Shown here: positions 44,187 through 52,259 of the stretch, in pieces
Numbering within the stretch: position 1 is the stretch's first letter
Layout: every line of letters starts with the position of its first letter
DNA from: an uncultured Acidobacteriia bacterium
GTDB lineage: Bacteria > Acidobacteriota > Terriglobia > Bryobacterales > Bryobacteraceae
Reading direction: 5' to 3'
DNA length: 64,000 nucleotides
Assembly (NCBI GenBank): GCA_903925975.1
Contig: CAIYHG010000145.1
Span: 47,218 to 111,217 of the forward strand
The notes under the pieces: model-generated
Told to the model about the DNA's origin: nothing
What the model saw: only the letters and a program-made list of their open reading frames with translations
Databases searched by the model: none
Program-made: the position numbers and the translations under genes

Positions 44187-44517
44187 CCAGCAATTCCAGT
44201 ATTCCGGTCCATACGTCGTCCCCGGGGCGCAAGATGCGCCCGGCGCCGGCCGGGAGCGAGGCAGCGGCGAGGGTTCCCGCCGAGTCGCGCAGGACGACGG
44301 CCGTACGGGGAGTCTCCGCGGCGAGCGCTTCGAGCCAGATTTTCGGGTTCCAGCCGGGCATCGGAAACTCCAGTACTACAACGTCATAGCCGCCGGTTCG
44401 CAGCCGATCGCGGGCCACGCGCGGCGGCAGGCAATCGATTCGCCAGGGACCCCGTGAGCGGGGTGGTTCCTGCGGGGGCGGGGAGCCGCCGATCCAGAGC
44501 ACGCGATTGGGTTCCAT
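44134..44517 (-). CDS. Degenerate receiver domain, probably the 5' part of the sigma-54 activator gene
   Basis: 127 residues resembling a response-regulator receiver. MEPNRVLWIGGSPPPQ begins strand 1, and the phospho-acceptor strand reads YDVVVLEFPMPGW, with Glu where Asp is expected. This Asp-to-Glu change suggests control not based on phosphorylation, as in FleQ. The frame runs into a TGA just after the C7 run (minus strand) and loses the AAA+ domain, whose frame begins upstream of this point. See the finding on the frameshift. Confidence 0.65.
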   Translation of the reverse strand: MEPNRVLWIGGSPPPQEPPRSRGPWRIDCLPPRVARDRLRTGGYDVVVLEFPMPGWNPKIWLEALAAETPRTAVVLRDSAGTLAAASLPAGAGRILRPGDDVWTGILELLDADRAGAGLPRRTPPRH

Positions 44518-44616
44518 GACGGGTCAAGGGGATAATCGGGCGCATCCCCGCTCAACTTTATAGGCGGGATGGGCGGCGGCGGGGCGGTCTGGCGCAAATA
44601 AACCGGCATTTCGCTC

Positions 44617-44643
44617 TAAACTGGCGGACAACTCAGCCGATAA
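44617..44643 (+). promoter_or_regulatory. Sigma-28 (FliA) promoter, perfect consensus
   Basis: TAAA at 44617-44620, a 15-base spacer, then GCCGATAA at 44636-44643. This is the textbook TAAA-N15-GCCGATAA sigma-28 consensus with no mismatch. It ends 26 bases before the flgM start codon, so the flgM-flgN-flgK-flgL operon should be a late flagellar transcript, with FlgM feeding back on its own sigma factor. Confidence 0.88.
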
Positions 44644-44669
44644 GACGTGTAGCGAAGAGCAGCTAAACA

Positions 44670-44969
44670 ATGCGAATTCACGATGGCAACCTAACGGGTC
44701 TGAGCCCCGCGGAATCCGGGCGGGCACAAGAGACGCAAAAGACGGGCCGCGAGGAAACGGCTGGCGGGTCCAAGGCGCAGCACGCCGAGGACCGCGTGGA
44801 GTTTTCCGCGGGACTCAGCGAGGTGGCGCGGGCGGTTTCGGCCTTTGGCGCGGACCGGGCCGCGCGTGTCAAGGAGTTGGCCGCGCAATACAGCAGCGGG
44901 AATTACCGGCCGGACGCTCTGGCAACTAGCCGCGGCATGATTACGGAAGCCCTGAGCGAGGCCGCATAA
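44670..44969 (+). CDS. flgM: Anti-sigma-28 factor FlgM
   Basis: 99 residues; polar, disordered N-terminal half and a helical C-terminal half (DRVEFSAGLSEVARAV, RAARVKELAAQYSSGNYRPDALATSRGMI), the sigma-28-binding pattern of FlgM. KELAAQYSSGNY is close to the family's IKxxIxxGxY core. First gene behind the sigma-28 promoter and followed by flgN-, flgK- and flgL-type genes. It holds FliA inactive until the hook is complete. Confidence 0.88.
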   Translation: MRIHDGNLTGLSPAESGRAQETQKTGREETAGGSKAQHAEDRVEFSAGLSEVARAVSAFGADRAARVKELAAQYSSGNYRPDALATSRGMITEALSEAA

Positions 44970-44979
44970 GGCGGACGTT

Positions 44980-45351
44980 ATGACGCTTTGCGGGCTGCCG
45001 GGGGACGGCGCGGGCGTTTCGATTGCCGCGGCGCAGCGAGAGGTGGAAGAAGCGCGAGCGGAATTGCGCGACCCCTCGCCCGCGGTGATGGAACGGTGTG
45101 CGGCGCGGTTGGAACGGGCCGTCTCCCTGCTTGCCACGGCGATGAGCCAACCGGGCGGGCCGGGGGATGTTTCCGCAGCCTGCCAGTTGCGGCGGTCACT
45201 TGGGGCGCTGGCCAAACTGGCAGCGAGACCGGCTGCCTACTATGCCGGGTGGCAGAACCGGCTGGGAGAACTGACGGCAGGCTACGGCCCGGACGGCGAG
45301 CCCGGCGAGCGGCAGTACGTGAGGCCGCCACGGGTCCTCATTAGCGGGTAG
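44980..45351 (+). CDS. FlgN-like flagellar export chaperone
   Basis: 123 residues, mostly helical (AAAQREVEEARAELRD, MERCAARLERAVSLLATAM, CQLRRSLGALAKLAARPAAYYAGWQNRLGEL). FlgN proteins are poorly conserved; the call rests on size, helical heptads and position between flgM and flgK, which is where FlgN normally sits. It would escort FlgK and FlgL to the export gate. Confidence 0.65.
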   Translation: MTLCGLPGDGAGVSIAAAQREVEEARAELRDPSPAVMERCAARLERAVSLLATAMSQPGGPGDVSAACQLRRSLGALAKLAARPAAYYAGWQNRLGELTAGYGPDGEPGERQYVRPPRVLISG

Positions 45352-45357
45352 CGCGTC

Positions 45358-46779
45358 ATGAATGGAATCAGCGCGAGTCTGCTCAACGCCGGCATAGCCC
45401 TCCAGGCTTACGGCCGCGTGCTTGAAGCCACTCAAAACAACGTGATCAACGCTTCCACGCCGGGGTATGCGCGGCAATCGCAGGAACTCCGCCCTTTGCC
45501 TTTCGAGCCGGAGTCGGGGTCTCCCGGAGGGGTGGCGTTGGGGGAGTTGACAAGCGCGCGCGACCAGTACTCCGAGCAGGCCGTGCGGACGGAAACGTCA
45601 TCGCTCGGGTTCGCGCAGCAGAGCGTGGAGAGCCTTTCGAATCTCGAATCGATCTTGGACATCTCCGGCGATTCCGGGCTGCCGTACGCTCTCAATAACC
45701 TTTTCAGTGCGTTTTCGGGCTGGGCGCAAAGCCCGGGGGACACGATCGCGCGCTCGAACGTGATTGATCGGGCTCAGGAAACCGCGGTTGCGTTCCGCAA
45801 CGCCGCATCCGCGTTGAGCAATGCTTCCCGGCAGTCGGAAACGCAACTGCGGAGCACCGTCGATAGCATCAATCAACTGGTTGCCAAAGTGGCGGAATAC
45901 AACCAACCGCCGGCCGACGGGGTCGCCAATGACGCCGGGCGAGAGGCGCAGTTCTACTCCACGCTGGAGGAACTCTCGCAATACGCCGATGTTACGGTGG
46001 CCAGACAGTCCGACGGCACGTTAGCGCTACTGCTGGAAGGCCAGACTCCTCTGCTGATCGGCGACACGCAGTACGAGATTGCATTCGATCTCAACCAGAC
46101 TGACGCCACGCGGCCGGCCTCGGCCCGTATCACGGGCGGGGGGCGCGACGTCACGGCCGCGATTGAGGGCGGGAAACTCGGAGCGCTGCTGAAGTTCCGA
46201 AACGAAACTCTGCCCTCCTTCAGCGGGGACGCCGGCCAGGCGGGCAGTTTGAACATTCTGGCCAAGCAGTTCGCCGACCGGGTTAACGCAATCATGACGG
46301 GTGGTTATTCGTCGGTGGATGCGGCGGCTCCCGACGGAGTCGCTCTGTTCGACTACGGCGCGGCCGGCGAAACGAGCATTGCCAGTGCGCTTCGGTTGAA
46401 CGAAGCCGCTACGGCGGAATCTATTGCGCCGGTCGCTATCGGTCCTCCGGTGGCGTCGAACGGGATTCCGCTCCAACTCGCGTCGCTGGCCAGCCCGACC
46501 TCCGACGCTGACCGGATCGACGGGGCGAGCTACGTGGAATATTTCGGCCGGATGGCCGCGAGCGAGGGCTCGGCCCTGAGCAGCGCGAAGGATAGCCAGG
46601 CGGTCCAGGAATCGAGCGTTGCGCAGGCCAAAGCGATACGGCAGCAGAGTTCCGGCGTTTCACTGGACGAAGAGGCCGTGGTGATGCTTGAGTATCAGCG
46701 CGGTTATCAGGCCGTTTCCCGGCTGATTACGATACTCGACCAGCTCACCGAGGACACGATCAACATGCTGCGAGTCTAA
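45358..46779 (+). CDS. flgK: Flagellar hook-associated protein 1
   Basis: 473 residues. The N-terminal rod/hook motif (LNAGIALQAYGRVLEATQNNVINASTPGYARQ) and C-terminal helix (EEAVVMLEYQRGYQAVSRLITILDQLTEDTINMLRV) are diagnostic for FlgK. FlgK is the first hook-filament junction protein. It lies between the FlgN-like gene (6-base gap) and flgL (4-base gap). Confidence 0.95.
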   Translation: MNGISASLLNAGIALQAYGRVLEATQNNVINASTPGYARQSQELRPLPFEPESGSPGGVALGELTSARDQYSEQAVRTETSSLGFAQQSVESLSNLESILDISGDSGLPYALNNLFSAFSGWAQSPGDTIARSNVIDRAQETAVAFRNAASALSNASRQSETQLRSTVDSINQLVAKVAEYNQPPADGVANDAGREAQFYSTLEELSQYADVTVARQSDGTLALLLEGQTPLLIGDTQYEIAFDLNQTDATRPASARITGGGRDVTAAIEGGKLGALLKFRNETLPSFSGDAGQAGSLNILAKQFADRVNAIMTGGYSSVDAAAPDGVALFDYGAAGETSIASALRLNEAATAESIAPVAIGPPVASNGIPLQLASLASPTSDADRIDGASYVEYFGRMAASEGSALSSAKDSQAVQESSVAQAKAIRQQSSGVSLDEEAVVMLEYQRGYQAVSRLITILDQLTEDTINMLRV

Positions 46780-46783
46780 ACCT

Positions 46784-47704
46784 ATGAACCTTGACGGCGT
46801 ATCGGAATTGTTTCTGGCCAATGTCGGGCGGATCCAAAGCCGGATCGACGAAGCCAGCCGGCAGGTCTCGTCCGGCAAGAGGATCGCAACCGCATCGGAC
46901 GCCCCGGACCGCGTGGAGCCCCTGCTGCAGCTTCGGGCCGAGAGCGCGCGAAACACCCAGATCAAATCCAATCTGTCACTGGCGCAGATGGAGTTGGAGC
47001 CTGCGGATCAGGCCCTTTCTCAAGCCATCAAACTGATGGACCGGGCGCGGGTTCTGGGCGCGCAAGGCGCCACGGGGACTCTGGACCAGAGCCAGCGCGA
47101 TTCCCTGGCTGACGAGGTTCAGAGCGTCCAGGAGCAGATGGTTGCCCTAAGTCGCACCGCGGTGCAGGGGAAGTTTCTCTTCAGTGGCGATCGGGAAGCG
47201 AGCCCGGCTTATGAACTAGACCTTACGGCGGCTTCCGGAGTAGCCGAACTGGACGCGGCCACGGCGACTGCAAGCCGCCAAGTCGAGGACCCGGCGGGCG
47301 GTTCGTTTGCCTGCTGCCTGACTGCGCGCAGCATATTCGATGCCCGCAACGCAGACGGTACGACGGCCGCAGGGAACGTGTTTGCCGCGCTGAACGATAT
47401 GCGGCTGGCGCTGACGGCGGGCGACTCGGACGCGATTCAAGCGTCGCTCAGTTCGGTCCAAGAGGCGTCCCTGCATCTCGGCCGTTCGCAATCGTTTTAC
47501 GCCACGGTTGCGAACAGAATCGATCAGGCGGAGAGTTATTCGGCCGCTTTGGGCGTCCGTCTCACAACGAGCATCAGCGAAATTGAAGATTCCGATACGG
47601 CCGCCGAGGCGCTCGAGCTGACCCAGGCGAACACGCAACTGAAGGCAGCTTTCGAAATGCGGTCGAGCCTGCCCACCACGAGCCTTTTCGATTATCTGGG
47701 CTAG
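46784..47704 (+). CDS. flgL: Flagellar hook-associated protein 3
   Basis: 306 residues of the flagellin/FlgL fold. The N-terminal helix region (RIQSRIDEASRQVSSGKRIATASDAPDRVEPLLQLR) and C-terminal helix (AEALELTQANTQLKAAFEMRSSLPTTSLFDYLG) are the conserved coiled-coil termini. FlgL joins FlgK to the filament. It is the last gene of the operon here; flagellin is not in the window. Confidence 0.93.
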   Translation: MNLDGVSELFLANVGRIQSRIDEASRQVSSGKRIATASDAPDRVEPLLQLRAESARNTQIKSNLSLAQMELEPADQALSQAIKLMDRARVLGAQGATGTLDQSQRDSLADEVQSVQEQMVALSRTAVQGKFLFSGDREASPAYELDLTAASGVAELDAATATASRQVEDPAGGSFACCLTARSIFDARNADGTTAAGNVFAALNDMRLALTAGDSDAIQASLSSVQEASLHLGRSQSFYATVANRIDQAESYSAALGVRLTTSISEIEDSDTAAEALELTQANTQLKAAFEMRSSLPTTSLFDYLG

Positions 47705-47727
47705 ACTGCTGCGAGACCCGTCGGCGA

Positions 47728-48657
47728 TCAAGAAACGACGGTTCGACCCTTTCCAAGATTGCAGTCCTGGCATAGGGTCTGAAGGTTCTCCAGCGTTGTC
47801 TTGCCGCCGTTTGCTGCTGCGAGAACGTGATCGGCATTAAGTATGGTGTTCAGGTGGGTGGCGGGGCTTCGACCACACGCAAGGCAACGGAAACGATCAC
47901 GACTGAACACTTTGAACTGAAGGCCGGGGCGAACTTCACGGTTGTCAGCTTCAGCCCGGCGTAATCTCATCACGGGTTCGGCGTTGACATTCGCATGAGG
48001 CTCCGGTTCGTCTGGCGATTGCGGCTGATCGTCTGCGTTGACCCAATCCACGAAGGCTTTGAGTGTCTTCCGCCACGTTCCCCATCGGGTAACGTAGGTC
48101 TTGCCTCTTATCCTTGACGGAGGATTGAACATCTCTCGATACGTAGGTGGCCGTCCGAAGTGCGTCCAGACCTCTACAATATTCTCGAAACACTGCCGAT
48201 CCGTAAATTGCCGTGCCTGGAATGGGTGATTCGGTATGCCCGCGGCATCAAGTCCTTTGCGGAATGTTCCGAAGCGGTGCCGAATGGCCACTTCACTCGT
48301 TACAGAGTGGGCGTTGAAGTCATCCGACGTAAGCCACTCTTTTCCGACGAGGGCATGTACTCGCTTGAGTTCTGAAATCAAGTCGGCATTCGAAAGCTTC
48401 TTTGCGGGCTGGGACCGCATCTTCTGCGATACGGATTGACCAACATACATATGTCCCAAGCCAGCACGTTCCAGCGCCTCCTTCCATCCACCGATTCGGC
48501 GCCTTACGGTGGTGAGCGCCACTCTTGGAGAATGGAGTTTGTAGACGGTTTTCGTGAGCGGTTGTCCCTCCGGTAGCAGAGCGGCGATTCTGCGAACCTC
48601 GCCTAATATTGCTTCATCGGTGTAGTCGTCCAGAAAACTGATCTCGAACCTCGGCAT
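47728..48657 (-). CDS. HNH endonuclease with three homing-endonuclease-associated repeats
   Basis: 309 residues. Three tandem repeats of about 50 residues precede the nuclease; each ends in a pattern like (R)RxGGWKEALERAGL, RFGTFRKGLDAAGI or RWGTWRKTLKAFVDW, as in HNH-associated DNA-binding repeats. The C-terminal HNH domain contains FKVFSRDRFRCLACGRSP, LNADHVLAAANGGKTTLENLQTLC and CQDCN, with the two zinc CxxC pairs. It is likely a site-specific DNase, either a homing-type selfish gene or a defence nuclease. It is convergent with flgL with 23 bases between stops, and its codon use is less GC-biased than the flagellar genes, suggesting acquisition. Confidence 0.85.
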   Translation of the reverse strand: MPRFEISFLDDYTDEAILGEVRRIAALLPEGQPLTKTVYKLHSPRVALTTVRRRIGGWKEALERAGLGHMYVGQSVSQKMRSQPAKKLSNADLISELKRVHALVGKEWLTSDDFNAHSVTSEVAIRHRFGTFRKGLDAAGIPNHPFQARQFTDRQCFENIVEVWTHFGRPPTYREMFNPPSRIRGKTYVTRWGTWRKTLKAFVDWVNADDQPQSPDEPEPHANVNAEPVMRLRRAEADNREVRPGLQFKVFSRDRFRCLACGRSPATHLNTILNADHVLAAANGGKTTLENLQTLCQDCNLGKGRTVVS

Positions 48658-48753
48658 TGCTCTCGTTCATTATCAGACGTTTGCGGTGTAAGGTGCCAGT
48701 GGATAACTGAGGGATGGGCTTGCCGTGATCCTTTGCCGGCGCGCTTCTGCCGC

Positions 48754-50589
48754 CTACCAGATGTACTCTTTGGCTAAATCGCGCTTGTCGTAGCCGTCTA
48801 GCACGTGGACTACGCGGATCTTCTTCAGAGATACCGGTGAAAGCTGGCCGACGGGGATATAGATGATCGTGCGGCCTACGCGCGCGGCGATGGTCCGGAA
48901 GATGGAACGCGGGGGCTTTGCGGCTACATATACGACGAGGCGGTGGATGGAGTAATCTATCGCGGCGAGCAGCAGGCGCTCGGCTTTCGATTCGGCTACG
49001 TCGAAATCCGGATCGCGCCAAACATCGTACATTCGCCTGGGGGGCAGGCTCATCAGGAAGCCGCCATATTCGGCGCGGCCGATACCGGGTCCAACCAAAT
49101 TATCGAAGGGGTTGGTGGAATAGAACGCCATGTCCGATTCGTTCTGATTCTCTCCGAGCCAGGTGGTCAGGTAGGGGTAGCGGTCGTCCCGGCCTTCGTC
49201 GAAGACAACGACCAAAGAGCCCACTTCGCCCTGGACCTTCTGGAACTGGCGGACGTAGATGCGGCCCTCGTACCAGCGGCGAATGGTCTCGCGCATATCG
49301 ATGCCGTCCAGGATCGAGGTAGTGAACGGCTCCACGCGGACGCGCTCCTCGGAAAGGATGCTCTTGCCTTTGCGTTTGAGGTAGCGCCCGTAATCCTCCA
49401 CCACCAGATCTTCCGGCGGGTAGGAGCAGATGCCGGAACCATCGAGTTGGCTGGCCCACTCTCCGGGGACGGCCTCCTCGGGCCTCGGCTTCAGGGCGTA
49501 GGGCCGCAACCTGCGCTTCAGGCTGGGCAGACGCCGGCGCAGACGAATGCGCCGGGTTTCGGTCCACATCTCATCGCCCGAGATGCGCACGGTGAGCATG
49601 CCGGCTTCGGTCTTCTGGGGCGGATAGCGGCCGGCAGACTGCCAGACTTCCCAGGCATAGTTATCATCGACGATGCTGCGGGCGGCTACGCACAGATCGT
49701 AAACTCCGGGCGTAAGATCGTGGCCGGCCAGCGCGAGGTTGCGGGCGTAACGGGCGAGCAGCCGTCTCTGCCAGTGCGCCACGCGTTCGCCGGTGGAGGT
49801 CTCGTAGGATTTCTCCGCCTCAAGAAGGACGCTCCATTGGGCATGGCGGCGGTCCACGAGGCGCGTTTCGGCGCGCGTCTGCCGAAACTCCTCGTAGCGC
49901 CACTGCAAAGCGGGGTAATCGAGCACGATCTCGGCGAGCGAATCGGGATGGGGGTTGAACAGCTCGACGCCCTCGCGGTGAATGCGCGTCATGGGCTGGG
50001 CCTGCGGTTCCTCCATGGCGTCGAGTACCGGGTCGAGCAGGTTCAGGGAGATGACCACCAGAACGTCCGCCGTCGGGTCGGCGCCCTGGAGCTTCCAGGC
50101 GATTCCCGCCGCGTGTCTTTCGGTTTCCTCGCTTCGCGGCTGGGGATAGACGCGGTAGGCCTCAATGTACGCCGCAAGGCCGATATGGCGGATGGCGTAG
50201 GGATCGGGATACGCGTCGAGCAAGTGGGGACGAACGCCGGCTTCCGGGTCGGCGAAGACGATTTCAGCCCCGACTTCGAGGCCGGTGCGTATGGCCTCGG
50301 TGAACGGATCGCCGGGTTCCACGGTGACGTAGACGGCCTGGGTATCGCCCTCCGATTCGTCGGGATAGAAGATCAGGGACATCTCGGGCAGACGCTCCAC
50401 TCCGCGGAGCCACGCGGCTTGGAGGCTGGCCGGCAATTCGAGCGCAACCACTTGGGGCTTCAGGCGCAGAATCGCCTCGCGCACCTCAACGGAGAACTCC
50501 AGCCGCCCGGGGACTACCGGGAAATAGGTAAACTGCCCGCGTTGAAGGCTGGCCAGGTCAGGAAGTGGTGTGCCTTGTTCTCCCGGCAT
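48754..50589 (-). CDS. Large protein of unknown function coupled to a MoxR ATPase (TraB/DUF5682-like N-terminus)
   Basis: 611 residues from the ATG at 50587-50589; the open frame continues further upstream. Near the start, EFSVEVREAILRLKPQVVALELPASL resembles the opening of TraB/PrgY-like domains (xxVRxxIxxxKPDVVxVELD). The rest is soluble, rich in Arg/Glu, with segments LVVVFDEGRDDRYPYLTTWLGEN and AERLLLAAIDYSIHRLVVYVAAKPPRS. No membrane helices. Its start overlaps the end of the MoxR-type ATPase gene by 32 bases, so the two are translationally coupled. It resembles proteins found beside MoxR ATPases in DUF5682/vWA systems, but no vWA gene is adjacent. Role unknown. Confidence 0.7.
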   Translation of the reverse strand: MPGEQGTPLPDLASLQRGQFTYFPVVPGRLEFSVEVREAILRLKPQVVALELPASLQAAWLRGVERLPEMSLIFYPDESEGDTQAVYVTVEPGDPFTEAIRTGLEVGAEIVFADPEAGVRPHLLDAYPDPYAIRHIGLAAYIEAYRVYPQPRSEETERHAAGIAWKLQGADPTADVLVVISLNLLDPVLDAMEEPQAQPMTRIHREGVELFNPHPDSLAEIVLDYPALQWRYEEFRQTRAETRLVDRRHAQWSVLLEAEKSYETSTGERVAHWQRRLLARYARNLALAGHDLTPGVYDLCVAARSIVDDNYAWEVWQSAGRYPPQKTEAGMLTVRISGDEMWTETRRIRLRRRLPSLKRRLRPYALKPRPEEAVPGEWASQLDGSGICSYPPEDLVVEDYGRYLKRKGKSILSEERVRVEPFTTSILDGIDMRETIRRWYEGRIYVRQFQKVQGEVGSLVVVFDEGRDDRYPYLTTWLGENQNESDMAFYSTNPFDNLVGPGIGRAEYGGFLMSLPPRRMYDVWRDPDFDVAESKAERLLLAAIDYSIHRLVVYVAAKPPRSIFRTIAARVGRTIIYIPVGQLSPVSLKKIRVVHVLDGYDKRDLAKEYIW

Positions 50590-51400
50590 ATCGCAGCGCC
50601 TCTTCTCCCAGCACCTGCATGATCGACAGTTCGAGAGCCTCAACCTCGTGCGTATGCGCGGTGGCCAGGCTCTTCAGCTTGATGGCGAAGCGGCCGATGT
50701 TGATGCCGTCGCGGACGGTATACCGCTCGTCGGCGGCATGGGCGGCCTGGAGGAAATCGGTGACGTAGCGCAGAATGCGTTCTTCGGCGAAGGGCAGGTT
50801 CTCGCGCAGAATCTGATATTCCTCATCGCGCTCGGGGAAGTCGATGAAGATCTGCGGTTGCAGCCGCGAATGGATGTACTCGGGCAACTCGAACGTGGAG
50901 GCGTCGTCGTTCATCGTGGCGACCATCCGGAACTGCGGGTGGGCCTTGATCTTGATGCCGGCGACGATCGATTCCACGTAGCGGCGGTTATCGAGCAGCG
51001 GCGCGAGCGAGGCCCAGCTCTTCTCGCTCATGCGGTTGCCTTCGTCGAGGATAGCGACGCCGCCGCGGATCATGGCCGTGACAAGCGGAGACGCCACATA
51101 GCGGAGCCGGCCCTCGCCCTCGATGACGGGCGTGACCAGCAAGTCTTCGGGCCGCGTATCCATGGTCGCCTGGAGGATGTAGGCGTCGCGGCCCATGCGC
51201 CGGGCGGCGGCGTACGCGAGCGTAGTCTTGCCGACGCCGGGCTTGCCGAGCAGCCGTGGGTTCATCGGCAGATCCTGGTCGTTCACCACCATCCAGGCGG
51301 CCAACAACTGCCGCATCAGCTCATCCTGGCCGACCCACTGCGAGGTCAGGTCGTCCGGATGGGCCAAGTGGAGCGTAACGCCTTCGATCTCGACCGTCAT
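50558..51400 (-). CDS. MoxR-type AAA+ ATPase
   Basis: 280 residues. Walker A LLGKPGVGKTTLA, Walker B GGVAILDEGNRMSE, sensor 1 RMVATMNDDAS and arginine-finger region PEYIHSRLQP mark it as a MoxR/AAA_5 ATPase. It ends in a helical lid. MoxR ATPases usually act as chaperones for a partner carrying a vWA or similar domain; the partner here must be the overlapping downstream gene. It is transcribed leftward from the start at 51400. Confidence 0.9.
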   Translation of the reverse strand: MTVEIEGVTLHLAHPDDLTSQWVGQDELMRQLLAAWMVVNDQDLPMNPRLLGKPGVGKTTLAYAAARRMGRDAYILQATMDTRPEDLLVTPVIEGEGRLRYVASPLVTAMIRGGVAILDEGNRMSEKSWASLAPLLDNRRYVESIVAGIKIKAHPQFRMVATMNDDASTFELPEYIHSRLQPQIFIDFPERDEEYQILRENLPFAEERILRYVTDFLQAAHAADERYTVRDGINIGRFAIKLKSLATAHTHEVEALELSIMQVLGEEALRYAGRTRHTTS

Positions 51401-51446
51401 AGCCTATCCATTATGCTCCAAGCGGCCCGGCGCCGGACCGCTGCTG

Positions 51447-51965
51447 CTAAGGCGTTCTGTCGGGCGCCGAGGCCGCGGCGCCGAGGTGTCTGTGAAATCC
51501 GAGGTCGCCAGCGGAGAGCTTGGCGGCGAACATAATTTGGCCCGCGTGCAAAGCGAAGTGCTCGACCACATGGTATATGGCCTCAAGCACGGTTAGATCG
51601 AAACGCTGGATGACCACCCGCTCGGTCAGGCGGCTGGGCGGCGTCTCCGTCAGGACGCCCACAGCCTCTTCTACTACGGCTCGCAGGCGCGTACGCAGTT
51701 CCACCGCGGACGCGCCGCCGCGAGCGCTAAACTCGGCATCCCGATCGCGCGTGTTAGGACGGCCGCCAACTCCCCCCGTAATCCATTGCCGCACGTTGCC
51801 GCACAGGTGGAGAACCAGGTTGCCCACCGAGTTCGCGTCCTCGCTCCCCCGGGCCCAGATCTGCTGGTCGTTCATCTTGCCAAGGCAGACCTCGACTTGC
51901 TCCGTGAGTTGCCGTAACTTCCGGATCGAAAAATCCAGGAAGACGCTTTCGAGTAGCTCGGGCAC
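51447..51965 (-). CDS. DinB-fold protein (DUF1572 type)
   Basis: 172 residues from a GTG with GAGG upstream. Four-helix DinB fold with candidate metal-site histidines in NLVLHLCGNVRQW and in IYHVVEHFALHAGQIMFAAK, the usual three-His pattern. Relatives are metal-dependent thiol transferases or uncharacterised. It starts 3 bases after the stop of the histone-like gene, so they may form an operon. Confidence 0.82.
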   Translation of the reverse strand: MPELLESVFLDFSIRKLRQLTEQVEVCLGKMNDQQIWARGSEDANSVGNLVLHLCGNVRQWITGGVGGRPNTRDRDAEFSARGGASAVELRTRLRAVVEEAVGVLTETPPSRLTERVVIQRFDLTVLEAIYHVVEHFALHAGQIMFAAKLSAGDLGFHRHLGAAASAPDRTP

Positions 51966-51968
51966 TTC

Positions 51969-52142
51969 TTAACCTCGCCGTTTGGCCGCGGTCTTCTTTA
52001 CGGCCGTCTTCTTGGTGACCGTCTTCTTGGCTGCCGGCTTCTTTGCAGCAGCGCTCTTCTTCGCGGCAGGGGCCTTCGCCGGTGCGGCCTTCTTTGCGAC
52101 CGCAGTCTTGGTGGATGTGGAACTCTTCTTCTTAGTTGCCAT
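51969..52142 (-). CDS. Histone H1-like Lys/Ala-rich protein
   Basis: 57 residues, almost entirely Lys, Ala, Pro, Thr, in KKAAPAKAPAAKK-type repeats. This is the composition of bacterial H1-like nucleoid proteins (Hc1, AlgP tails). GGGAG lies 6 bases before the ATG, and a possible -10 TATACT sits at 52159-52164. It probably binds DNA non-specifically. Low-complexity sequence limits homology claims. Confidence 0.75.
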   Translation of the reverse strand: MATKKKSSTSTKTAVAKKAAPAKAPAAKKSAAAKKPAAKKTVTKKTAVKKTAAKRRG

Positions 52143-52259
52143 GATTACTCCCACAAAGAGTATAGCGTTGCCTCAAAACATCCCAGCGCAAAGCACGAGA
52201 TAAATCGCACGCTCCACGCAGAGACAAACGACGCGTGTGTATCCTAGACACAGGACATC

